From NCBI RefSeq assembly GCF_026151205.1, contig NC_087072.1:11756169-11820168 (forward strand): DNA of 64,000 bases, written 5' to 3'. Position numbers and translations under genes: made by a program. The notes below the pieces were generated by a model. That model had not been told where the DNA came from and searched no databases. It was given only the letters and a program-made list of their open reading frames with translations. This document shows, piece by piece, positions 44,012 through 64,000 of the stretch. Position 1 is the stretch's first letter, and every line of letters begins with the position of its first letter. The DNA comes from Bolinopsis microptera. Lineage: Eukaryota > Ctenophora > Tentaculata > Lobata > Bolinopsidae.

Positions 44012-44299
44012 TCCTTCGTTATATTGAATATATGTACATAATAATAAGTAGTTATTTGGAGGACTTGATGACGCATAAATCTGCATAAATACTGAAAATT
44101 AAATTTGAAATAGAAGTACTGGTGGTATTTTCAAAAACAAATATAATGTTTAAATGGTAACTATTCAGTTAACTATTCAATGTGTATTAAATAATTACCA
44201 TTTAATACACATTGGTGTTCAATATCAGGCACAAAGTACAGTGCTAATTGCCAAGATACCTGTATTCCATACTCTATCATGTAGTATGTGCATCTTTAA

Positions 44300-44455
44300 A
44301 ATGGTACGCATGTTAAGGTCCTGTACGCACGTTAAGGTCCTGTACGCACGTTGAGGTCCTGTACGCACGTTAAGGTCCTGTAAGCACGTTAAGGTCCTGT
44401 ACGCACGTTAAGGTCCAGTAAGCACGGTAAGGTCCAGTACGCACGTTAAGCTCCA
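44300..44455. repeat. 19-bp tandem repeat upstream of CATSPERB
   Basis: ACGCACGTTAAGGTCCTGT is repeated about eight times with small changes (AAGCACG, GGTCCAGT). It lies about 290 bp upstream of the CATSPERB start, in the presumed promoter or 5'-UTR region. Confidence 0.9.
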
Positions 44456-47400
44456 ATGACCAGAGCGCACAACAGTTATGTAGGATTTCGTTGGACTTGT
44501 TGATCTTTATCCAGATTCATTCAAATGAGGGTCCCATTAAAATAGAATCCATTCTTAGCCCGGGCTTCTTTCAAATAGGATTCGGACTTCGTACAAGTCG
44601 AACACTATTACCAGATTCCTACTTCGTCAACAGAGAGATACTATAGTTGCCTACTATAAGTAACTGCGATACTATAGTACCCTATTATAAGTGTCAGATA
44701 AGCGCATATCGTGTGAACTAGATTATTGGTCACGTCAATAGTTAGTGTAGTATTAGTGAAGTGTGAGTGAGTATCTCCCATGTGAACCTATACCTAGGTG
44801 ATAACTGCTGATAAGAAGTGTAATGACAACTATATTGTGGGCTAACTGACTGATATTCAGAGCTGCGTGGCACTGTCAGGCAACTACCCAGATATTGACT
44901 AATTCTAGACCTGTGATGATTACAATTAGGTCAGCTATTGGAGATAAGGTGCGGGTCTCAAGTGGAGTGGTGGTGAGTGGTTGTAGGTGTGACCTATCAA
45001 GAGTCATCTTCCTAACGAGCCCTTCTCACGGCTATATCTCCTAATCTCACTCTCTCACGCCCTGTTCTCCACTTTAAAACAATTGTTAAACTTGCAGCCT
45101 GGGAAGCAAGTAGCACCTGTTTTCAGCAGAATTCAATTTACCGGTCTGTTCACCTGTTGCCTGTCCAGGAATGTAGCGGTCTTGAAGTTAGATGATCTGA
45201 TGAGGCGATAGTTGGGGAACTATCCACCGGGTACAGTTTTAAAGTTGTAACTATAGCAACTATCAGAGTTAGAGTGTTCCTCTGCTGTTGACAACACTGT
45301 CTTATTATTGTGCAGCCGCGCAGACATCCTCGCCAGCCCACATTTATTCGCTAATTAAAATTGGATACATGAGTACCTGTCCACGTAACGAGGGGCACGT
45401 TTTTCAGGCTCAGTTCAGTCAGGGTCAACTTTTAACAGGCTCGTTTGTTGAAAAGCTGGTGGTGTAGTGACCGCCAGGCACAGGAGCTGAGCGAGGGGAG
45501 GCGAGTACCAGTTAGCTGATGATAGGCAGAGGGTTTTAAAAACAGGAGCAGTGACACAGTACAAATAGGAGGGGTGAAGTATGAAGTAGTTGCGGGGGAG
45601 GTTGTTACAACTTCCCCCGCGTGTGGTAAGAGCTGTAGGGCGTGCAGTGCTCGAGTACTATGGCTTGACGCCTTCATGCTATACCTCTTAAAATAGCACT
45701 CACAGCTAGATCACTAGAGCTCTTGTTGACGGTATGGAGCGTAATAATATCGTGCCAAGGTTTTAAACCCCGAGTTTATGTCTACCAGCAGTAGGTACAG
45801 CTCCTACTTGCATTTTGCAACATTGCGTAATACCCAAACCTGTCATGTAGCCCTGAGCAGGAACTTAAGTTTATGTCGGGATTCCTGCAAGTTCTTCAAA
45901 TCAGAAGCATCACCATAACATATGCAGTACAGGATATATATACTAGATAATATTCATTTCCCTTTCAGGTGTGGTACTGCCTGCCTAGGGATACAGAGTA
46001 CTGAACAGAGGGTAAATACTTATTAACTGTAAGGTAAGTGATAAGTTGTTGATGTTAAGAAAATTTTCTCTTCTTGCCCTTGAGTTTTGCTGTGCTTGCG
46101 CTCTCTCTTGTTTTTCATTCGCGAGCTTCAAGTGAGGTGATTCAGAAAGCAGTTTACCGTACAAAACAGTTAGGTACAGTTTGAAGATAAGATGTTTAAC
46201 GTTGAGTTAGTAAGGGAGCCAGCGCCAAAAAGGCTGTCCTGATCCTCCAACAAATTACACGGGGGATTACCGACCCTGTCAACTGTTAGATAGAAGGGGA
46301 GTATTGTGTCCACCCCTCTATCAACAATCCACTAAACCGCCAGCGAGGGGAAACCATTAAAAACCACGGGATCTTTACGGCAAAACTCAACCCACGATTG
46401 TCAGCGGGATCGGCGAGGGGGTCTAAATTTAGTTGCTGGTGACAAGTATTAACTATCTCCACATATATACTATATTACACATACGATTAAATATGCAGCG
46501 CACAGAGATACAGAGGGCTGTTTCAGCGGATATCTGATATTATAACCATGTCACCATTATAAAAGTAACATATATTTATATAAAAGTAGCAGCAGACTTA
46601 TACACGATGGAAGAAACAGCGGAACTGTCTATATAATATCCTGTTATAATGCCGATAATATCATGTTAATCCCGGTTTCTGTCTCGGTACCGGGATTCTC
46701 TCTATCTGGTATCACGTGACCGGGCATTAGCACGGCCCTGAAATGTAGAAGTTAAGCGGGGCCTACAGTCACTCCCCGATCACTGATTTCTTTAATCTGA
46801 GCTACCGTTAATTGACCAGCTGTGTAAAGTAAGTATGCATTGAACAGAGTATGCACACATTAAGTAACTTTATCTAATTTGGTTTAGTCAACGCCACGGT
46901 TAGCCTTTTGTTAAGCTATTAGGTTACCCCGGATTTTCGAGGCGTGGCTCCGAACAGAGCAAAATCAGCTCCTGATTTTGACAAGTCAGTTCGAACTGTT
47001 TTCAGATCTCGGTGTTTATCATGGCCAGGTATCATTCTGGTATTTTGCGTGCCCAGCTAGCAGTTTAGTGCGTTGCTCGTCCAAGTGCAGAATTTTAACA
47101 ATTGGCTTCACTTCGTCTAGTTTTGCCGAAAAAAAGCTTATGGTTTAAAGCTGAGTACCGTCTAGATCAGCTAGTTACTTCAAAGAAAAAGATTCCAGGA
47201 TCGTAATATTTTGATGGCAGCTGAGCCAAGGTATTTAGCCTGCAGTTCAAGGAGTTCAGGAGGAAAGTCTTTGGATCGGGAGAAGACGGAACTTATGTGA
47301 ATGACAGGAATAATACAGATAATAATATGTAGTTATCCAGTTATCTCCCCTGTTGGGCTGACAGCTGGTTTTGGTACTTGGTACCCGGTAGAGTTGGCTG

Positions 47401-50400
47401 GTTAACGTGCCAAGTTGTGGGACGTGTGAAGTGCGACAGGCTGCCTGAGAGTCTCTAGCCCGACTAGTTCTCTCTCTGGGACTCTCTCTTCCTCCACCAG
47501 CTCCTCTGACATCAGCCAGATCCCGCCGCGTTTTCAGCGTTTTCAGGCGTGTCTATCACCCAAAAATATGCCGGGGACCTTCTTAAACAGCAAATAGCTT
47601 TTAAAAGTGCCGGTATCCGAGAGGAGATCAGGGAGAGTGCCACGTTACGCTAATCTGAGAGTGTAGGTAACCAATGGCGACAGGGCGCCAGAGTCACGTG
47701 GGCAGGCACACCAATAGCAGGGAGTTTATGGCGTAGAGCATACCCTTGTGAAGCTGGATTGTAACAGTTCAAGTTAGACAGGTAACTGGACAGGAGAGTT
47801 TTAGCGGGGCCCCCACTAGACAGTGGTCAAGCTTGCGTTCCACACGGCAACCCGCACAGCGAACAGACTATATTGTCAACACTTCGCATCTGACACTACT
47901 CGTCTACTGAACCCCAGCTGCCAATCACACCGCCACCAGCAGGTCACGTGCTGCAGCCGGCTAATCACGCAGTCCGGCTTAGGGTCAGCTGACGGAGGAA
48001 CTTTCTCCTCTCCGGTTGAACCTTGTCTACCTTTAAAACAACATGTGACACGTGGGCGACCACGTCACTGTCACGTGCGTTATAACTACACCACGTGCTA
48101 CCAACTCGATATATACTCGAAATGCCCGCGCGAGTTAACGCAAAACCGTCATATTATGCTGGTGTTGGTTTCTTGATTCCCAATTGTCACCCATTACTCT
48201 GTAAACAGTAGTAGCTGCAGCAGTAGTAACACAAGTGACACGTTCACACTCCTACTGCACTCGCCGTCTTTTCAACGGTTTTAAAATTTTCTTTTACCGC
48301 TGAATACATTCTGCCCAACACCCGAACCTCTTTTCCCCTTCTTTTCACCAGTTCTACTGGCAGAAGCGTGCCTTTCATTCTTAACTCGACTCGCCTTAAA
48401 CGTCATGAAGGTCGTCCAACACTTGGTCAAGTGTTGGAAATTTAGGGCAACAATTAATTAGCGTTCATGTCGAAAATTGCAGGACCTCGTTTACTGCCAT
48501 TTCCACTCCCTTATCTCGACAGGAATCAGTTTAACATTTAACCCAAATGGGATTCATTGTCAATTTATTAATTATGGCTGTGTAATACAATTTGGCGTGA
48601 ATATACACCAACTACTAGTATTGTCCAGTGCCCGGGTTCAGTGACTTTGCTTACATCTGGTTTAGTTTGCGAAACTAGTTCCTTACATCTGTTCTCGTTA
48701 TCGTTTGTTTGTGATTCCCAACTTTGGATGGGTCTACTGACAGTAGGGTTGTGATAAGGTTGATGTCTGGCACTTCATTTCTCCTTGATTAGGGACAGGC
48801 TTACAGATATCACCGTCTGAAAAGTAGGAACTTGTCGCTAAACCCTCGTAGCGGTGTTTCCCATGTTGGTGAATACTGGGACTTAGGGCTCTGTAAGGTA
48901 CCTAGCAGAGCCTATACCTGTAATGACAATAACAATAGTGCCCGAGATTGTCAGTATTACGTTCAATTAACACTATAAAAGTATAAACACTGATAAACAC
49001 GGTGTGAATTGCTAAGGGTCGCACAAGGCCATCTTATTGGATTACCACGATCACGTGTTCATTAAAAATTGTTGTCATTGGATACCACAACCACCACGTG
49101 GTGATCTCGAGATCGTCTGGACTTTTTAATTTTTCTGAGAGAAAAATTCCAAAATTTCATGTATGTACTAGAGTTGTACCCGAGTACAGTGTTTGTGTGT
49201 TTAATGCTTAGTATTCGTGCTGAGGAAGAATGTTAATTATCATCGTTACTCTCCAAGAAACATAGTCTAGTCTCCACGCTCTCAGTATTCTAGCTCTTTT
49301 GGCGTACCGGTATCTCTCTAACCTACCGGTACTCTAGCTCTCATTACGTACGGTTCCACACGGTACTGATATTTTTTCCCCGATTTAGTGCCCGTGCTGA
49401 CACCTATGTAATATGTACTGTACAGCGTGTTGTTGAGCTTGAGTTGGTGAGCTCTAGTTGAGGTTGTAGCGTTCCCATGGCCGGCTAATCAGGTGAAGAC
49501 GTGACCGATCTTGTGTTTCACTCTCCAACAGAGTCGTGTCAACTTCCTCTCAATCTCACTCAACACTCTACATTTGATGATCACCACGTTTCCTGGTGTT
49601 GACAAGTTTTCCCAAACTGATTAGACCCGATCTCTGGTTCCCATGGTTTCAGGAAGGCGTCAAGTGGCCATCATAATTCAAGAGTGTTGGCACCCGAGTA
49701 GCAATTCATTTCCGAGAGTTTGTCGTTTCTTTTGTTTTGCTTCGTTCTTGTTTCTGGGAACTGTTTCTCTCAACCCCCTATGTAACATATGTATAGTTAT
49801 ACTAACTAAGTGCCATTATATCCATTTGCCATTCAGACTTTGAAAATCTTTCCCACGTTTGAGGGTCGCTCTGGCAAGCATAGGCGTCCGATGCAATATC
49901 AATACTGAACTCTCCTATAACAAGCAGACTGGGCACTTTTCTGGGTTTTGTCCAGTCGTCCTGATCCACGTGCAGTACACTTCCAAGTTCTCTCAAAATT
50001 TTCCCAAACGTTCAATTTAATCAGCGATGGGGTGGCGTTTTAGTCGAATCTAACAGCAATGATAGCAAGAGCAAATCTAACAGTAGTAGTGACGGCTCAG
50101 CCAATACGCCCAGCCTCCTGATTGATTGCTTAATCAAGGCTCGTATTTAATTAGGAGGGTATGGGAGAAAACTGATACATGGTTTTATAGGTGCTATATC
50201 AAGCAGTGACAGCAGTCCCTCGCACAGTTCATCTTTTTTGTCTTCTCGCATGTTCTCAGAAAGTCCTTCAATGCTCTTGACCTGATTAGCTGTCTACAGC
50301 TCGCGTAGTTTCTTTGAAGAAAAGTTATGATTTGAGATTTCTCAGAGATTGCCCAATTAAATCTGGTATCCCGTCAAATCACCAAGTTTATCAATAACAA

Positions 50401-52232
50401 CCATTCCGAAAGTAGAAGGAGCGGAAACATATTTGCAAGTGCAGTAAATGTGTTTCCAACCCGAATACCCAGCCTATATTAGCAGAATGTAAGGCTGGGA
50501 AGCGCTAAAAGGGAAGTAAGCCCGCACTTCTAGGGAAGCCAAATTTCGTCATTAAAGGTGAAGCCGAGGTCCACAGCTGAGTTTCACCATCGTAAACCAG
50601 ATAATTTTAGTTCCGATGGGCTGGCCAATGAGCGCGTGAAACAGCCTGCACTACGGATGTGCCTAAACGCGTGGCTCTGATTGGGAGTCAGCTGAGCGTG
50701 TGTGAGGGCGAGTGCTGCGCAGGATATGCTTCAGTTGCATGGTTTTCTCCCTTTGCGAAGCCCCTAAAACTGCCGAGAAGACTACCAAGTCCCTTCTTCG
50801 TTCATTTGCGTTGCTATGGTTACAGCTAAAATCGTCCCAGGAAAGAGTCCGGTGTTTTTATTTTCAAACTCGTTAGTACAGTTTCGTTGCAATTTTATAA
50901 GGGTTCCGGAGCAGACCTTTCTAAGCCATAGTAGTCCAGATATCATTACTTTTGGATGCATAATTATATGGTTCCGAAGTGAACCCAGAACACTTTGAGA
51001 AGCCTTTCGTGTATCACCTGCTAAGTGAGCCTGAGTGTGTTCGCATATGATGAGGTTTCAAGGGTTAAAACATACTTTCCAGCACAGACCTGCCATTACA
51101 TAGGATGGCTTCGGTTTCACATTCGGGGTGAATCTATAGCTGTGTGAGTACAGCAGATTCCAAACAAGCTAGAATTAGAAAAGTAGAGTTCTACTGGTGA
51201 TATAATCATGTAATCATAATGGTAAACAGCTGATATGTATCCGGGTAACTTGCCAAGTTCTGCACTCCGCAGGTGTAATACTGTAATATGAGGGATACTT
51301 TGATAAGCCTGCCTCCCGATTAAACATATCGTCTAAACGTGATCTGAGTGATATTTTAATAAGAGTGAATGGCAGTTGCAGACAAGTGGAATTGGCAGCC
51401 GGATATTAGATTAAGATTGCTAGGCTAAAGTCTTACCCCCAGTCCCTGGCGACCCCTAGTACCTGACACTTGTAACACGAACCCAAGTATTAGCCCCTTT
51501 TCAAGTTCTTTTTAATCTCAGGTTTAACAAGGTTTGCACCTTTACTTTACTAAGTAGACAGTCCTAGAAGTAGCGTGTAAGTTGCGTAAGAGTGAGCGAG
51601 GTGTGAGGTAGTAAATCTTAGATCGTACACTAATTTAAGTGTTAGCTCTTGTCTGAGGTTTATCTATATCCCGCTCTGTTATACTGTCAAAGTGCTAATG
51701 CTTTAAAGCCCAGGTTTTATCAACGGCTCGTCGGTAAAATTACAATTTGAGAAGCTTCTGTTGGTCTCCATTAGTGCCTTTATTACAACCTCTCTCCCGT
51801 CTTGTGCGCATAATTTGAGTGGATTTTGCTTCAACAACCATCAGGTAACTTCGCTTTAATGGCGATTTGATCAAATAGGAAGCCTACAAAAGACAAACAT
51901 TAATCTCGAAGTGATAGATCTCACATCATTGGCAAAAACGCTATGTTTGTAAACTCCACCATACGGGTGAAGCCTTTTAAGATTCTAAGTTAGTCTCGCT
52001 TCAATAGTGCTAGAAGAATTGAGTACGAAAAAGTACGGTTAGCGACAAAATCGGCGCGTGGCTCGGCTCAACTTACAGGATCTAACCTCGGGGATCTGAC
52101 ATAGTGTCTGACCCAATAAAAGTGCTCTAAATCTGCCGAACAAATTCCTCTTTGGCGTTGCTAAGTGAGTTCCTCGTTGCTAAGTTGGTTCCCCATAACT
52201 ATTCATGCTAACGCAGTACACCCTCCCCAGCA
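44456..52232. other. divergent intergenic region between CATSPERB and glass
   Basis: No exon, RNA gene or element was recognised in nearly 8 kb. GC content is higher than in the left half of the window. CACGTG E-boxes are frequent: for example near 46713, 47695, 47945, 48049, 48074, 48091, 49053, 49097 and 49967. Open frames of 60-117 codons (45432-45677 minus, 47823-48176 plus) have no protein-like pattern I recognise. It should hold the promoters of both genes, and low repeat content fits regulatory DNA, but this is inference. Confidence 0.45.
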
Positions 52233-62076
<9,844 letters not shown>

Positions 62077-62464
62077 GCAACTTATTCCTGGTACTCCAGA
62101 CAACGCACCGATATTCATGTGACAAAGAGAGCACTTGTTAGATGATCACCCCCACCAAGGAAAGGTCCATTTTTATCTAGGCTTACCAAATGTTGTGGAG
62201 GTCCTTGATTGTAGCCAGATAGGAGCCGATAACGAAATCGCCATGGACAACAATTAACTGATAACGTTAAGTTAACTGATAACGAGGACTAAAACAAACT
62301 GTGACTTATTATTGTAATAACTTTGTAGTATAACGTATTTGTTTTTATTTTATGGTTAATTATGACTAGAATAGTTAATAATTATAAAAGTGTATTCTTG
62401 TTTTGTTAACTTAGATAATAACTTTTAAATATTGACAGTTTAATGTGTGTATAACTTTGTACCC
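62077..62464. other. glass 3' flank
   Basis: AT-rich DNA after the stop codon, presumably 3' UTR. I see no clear AATAAA signal. Nothing else was recognised. Confidence 0.45.
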
Positions 62465-63105
62465 TTATCAAGTAGCAGAGTAGTTCAGTGCATTCTAAAT
62501 ACCTCCCTCTGCAAGCAATCCCTCCCTCCGCAAGCAACCCTCCCTTATCAAGTAGCAGAGTAGCTCAGTGTCAGTGCATTCTAAATACCTCCCTCTGCAA
62601 GCAATCCCTCCCTTATCAAGTAGCAGAGTAGTTCAGTGTCAGTGCATTCTATCTCCCTCCCTCTGCAAGCAATCCCTCCCTCCGCAAGCAACCCTTCATT
62701 ATCAAGTAGCAGAGTGGCTCAGTACATTCTAACTCCCTCCCTCTGCAAGCAATCCCTCCCTCTGCAAGCAATCCCTCCCTTATCAAGTAGCAGAGTAGCT
62801 CAGTGCATTCTATCTCCGTCCCTCTGCAAGCAATCCCTCCCTCCGCAAGCAACCCTTCATTATCAAGTAGCAGAGTAGTTCAGTGTCAGTGCATTCTATC
62901 TCCCTCCCTCTGCAAGCAATCCCTCCCTCCGCAAGCAACCCTTCATTATCAAGTCGCAGAGTGGCTCAGTACATTCTAACTCCCTCCCTCTGCAAGCAAT
63001 CCCTCCCTCCGCAAGCAATCCCTCCCTTATCAAGTAGCAGAGTAGCTCAGTGCATTCTAACTCCCTCCCTCCGCAAGCAACCTCCCTCCGCAAGACTGCC
63101 CAGTT
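62465..63105. repeat. C-rich minisatellite 3' of glass
   Basis: Higher-order repeat: blocks of CCCTCCCTCYGCAAGCAA (one to three per unit) alternate with TTATCAAGTAGCAGAGTAGC and CAGTGCATTCTAACTCC, giving units of about 60-125 bp. It repeats about eight times. The open frames over it on both strands (SLPLQAIPP-type) are artefacts of the repeat. Confidence 0.9.
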
Positions 63106-63474
63106 TAGCAGGCTTGTCACATGTCAGTTAGCTGGCACGCTGGGGTGGGCGCCTCACGACTGGCCGCGTGTCTCTCCCTTCTTAGTGGGCTGAGTCTTGC
63201 AAACCTAATTGAAAGGTTAAATCCTATAATTGATAAACGGCGGTGTTGATCCTTCAAAATACGGGCTGCTGTTGTATGGGGGAGATACTGTAGGAGATAT
63301 AATATAGTACTAATAATAGTATACTAATAATAGTAGAGTAAAGATGACACGTCAACCCCCTGCAGGTGAGGAAGTGAGAAAGATAATCTGAGGGTAAAAC
63401 TTTGGATTTCCGGGGATTGTGTGAAAGAGGAAATTTAAAAAGTACTTCTGAATTTCGAAAAATTTTGAAATGAA

Positions 63475-63745
63475 ATGTTAGTTGTATGATAGGTGAATTG
63501 TATAGTATATATGTGAATTGTATAGTATATATAGTGTATTGTACAGTATATATAGTGTATAGTGTGTATACACATGTATAGTATATAGTGTGTATGGTGT
63601 GTATAGTATACACATGTATAGTGTGTAGTATACTGTGTGTATGGTATACACATGTATAGTGTATAGTATACACATGTATAGTGTATAGTGTGTATACACT
63701 GCACATGTATAGTGTGCACTAGTAGTATATTGTATATTGTATAGT
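63475..63745. repeat. GTATAGTGTATA low-complexity tract
   Basis: Words TATAGTGTATA, GTGTGTATACACATGTATAG and GTGAATTGTATAGTATATA follow irregularly. The minus-strand frames give Tyr/His/Thr/Ile-rich nonsense. Alternating purine-pyrimidine content makes it prone to unusual DNA structure and slippage. Confidence 0.85.
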
Positions 63746-63823
63746 GTATTTGACCAAAACCCATAATCATGGGTAGAGTGTACCGCTGCCAGTGTCTCTC
63801 TTTTCCAAACAAAAGGAAATGAT

Positions 63824-64000
63824 ATAAATTTGAGGAACAGTCCGCTAATGCAAATTGATACCGAGAATGAAATCGGTCGCTCGCTTTTTCAAATCAATAA
63901 GCTTTATTACAATTCGTGAGCCGTGATCGAATGGAAAAAGCGAGCGACCGATTTCATTCTCGGTATCAATTTGCATTAGCGGACTGTCCCTCAAATTTAT
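63824..64000. repeat. large inverted repeat, 67-bp arms, 43-bp spacer
   Basis: The left arm 63824-63890 begins ATAAATTTGAGGAACAGTCC and ends GCTCGCTTTTTC. The right arm 63934-64000 is its reverse complement with a single mismatch (GGAAC against GGGAC). The right arm reaches the last base of the window, so it may be longer. Such a near-perfect fold-back fits a young MITE with long terminal repeats, or a palindrome; no coding capacity is visible. Confidence 0.9.

Noticed and set aside
47823-48176. 117-codon plus-strand frame
   Set aside because: His/Thr/Arg-rich with no family pattern or coding-like composition, in a CACGTG-rich intergenic region.
62636-63131. SLPLQAIPP-type frames near the glass 3' end
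   Set aside because: Direct translation of the C-rich minisatellite in frames open on both strands.
63254-63812. Tyr/His/Ile/Thr-rich minus-strand frames
   Set aside because: Translation of the GTATAGTGTATA low-complexity tract.

Overview
The window is nuclear DNA of an invertebrate animal. It carries split genes with GT-AG introns, orthologues of metazoan genes (CATSPERB, PEX1, CFAP73, NDUFA12, and a five-finger Glass factor almost identical in its fingers to bilaterian Glass), Penelope-like and non-LTR retrotransposons, and many short non-autonomous DNA elements. The very high finger conservation favours a bilaterian, but the phylum cannot be named from this sequence alone. Composition is AT-rich, with CpG-rich islands that coincide with small mobile elements.

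Layout. 1-4750: pyrimidine-biased tandem repeats that decay into homopolymer runs and are probably a consensus artefact. 4750-12480: repeat territory with a tRNA-related SINE, a TIR-bounded element holding one unidentified ORF, and a Penelope-like element split by a nested, decayed non-LTR retrotransposon. 12480-16600: gene-poor, with two families of small elements, one inserted into the other. 16618-44011: four genes in a row on the minus strand, namely NDUFA12 (respiratory complex I), CFAP73 (axoneme coiled coil), PEX1 (peroxisomal AAA ATPase) and CATSPERB (sperm calcium channel subunit). A second mobile-element nest lies at 25.6-30.5 kb. 44-52 kb: an apparently gene-free divergent interval. 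52233-62076: the plus-strand glass-type zinc finger gene, whose eight exons were resolved with every reading phase matching. 62.4-64 kb: minisatellites, and a large inverted repeat cut by the window edge.

The most unusual pattern is how minisatellites sit on splice sites. In CFAP73 intron 4 the 32-bp unit is the last 27 exonic bases plus the first five intronic bases, iterated about 18 times, so the array carries many copies of one splice donor. CATSPERB intron 14 has a 32-bp array that repeats its own exon end and donor about 13 times. The exon opening the zinc finger region of the glass gene is preceded by about six copies of its own acceptor and exon start. Several other introns begin with a simple repeat within about 30 bases of the donor. 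Besides this, the window holds four apparently uncatalogued families of short elements, several with intact 8-bp target duplications.

Two of the four co-oriented genes (CFAP73, CATSPERB) act in the flagellum or in sperm, but nothing shows an operon. Gene models were built by hand from splice consensus, reading phase and remembered family sequences; no search was run.
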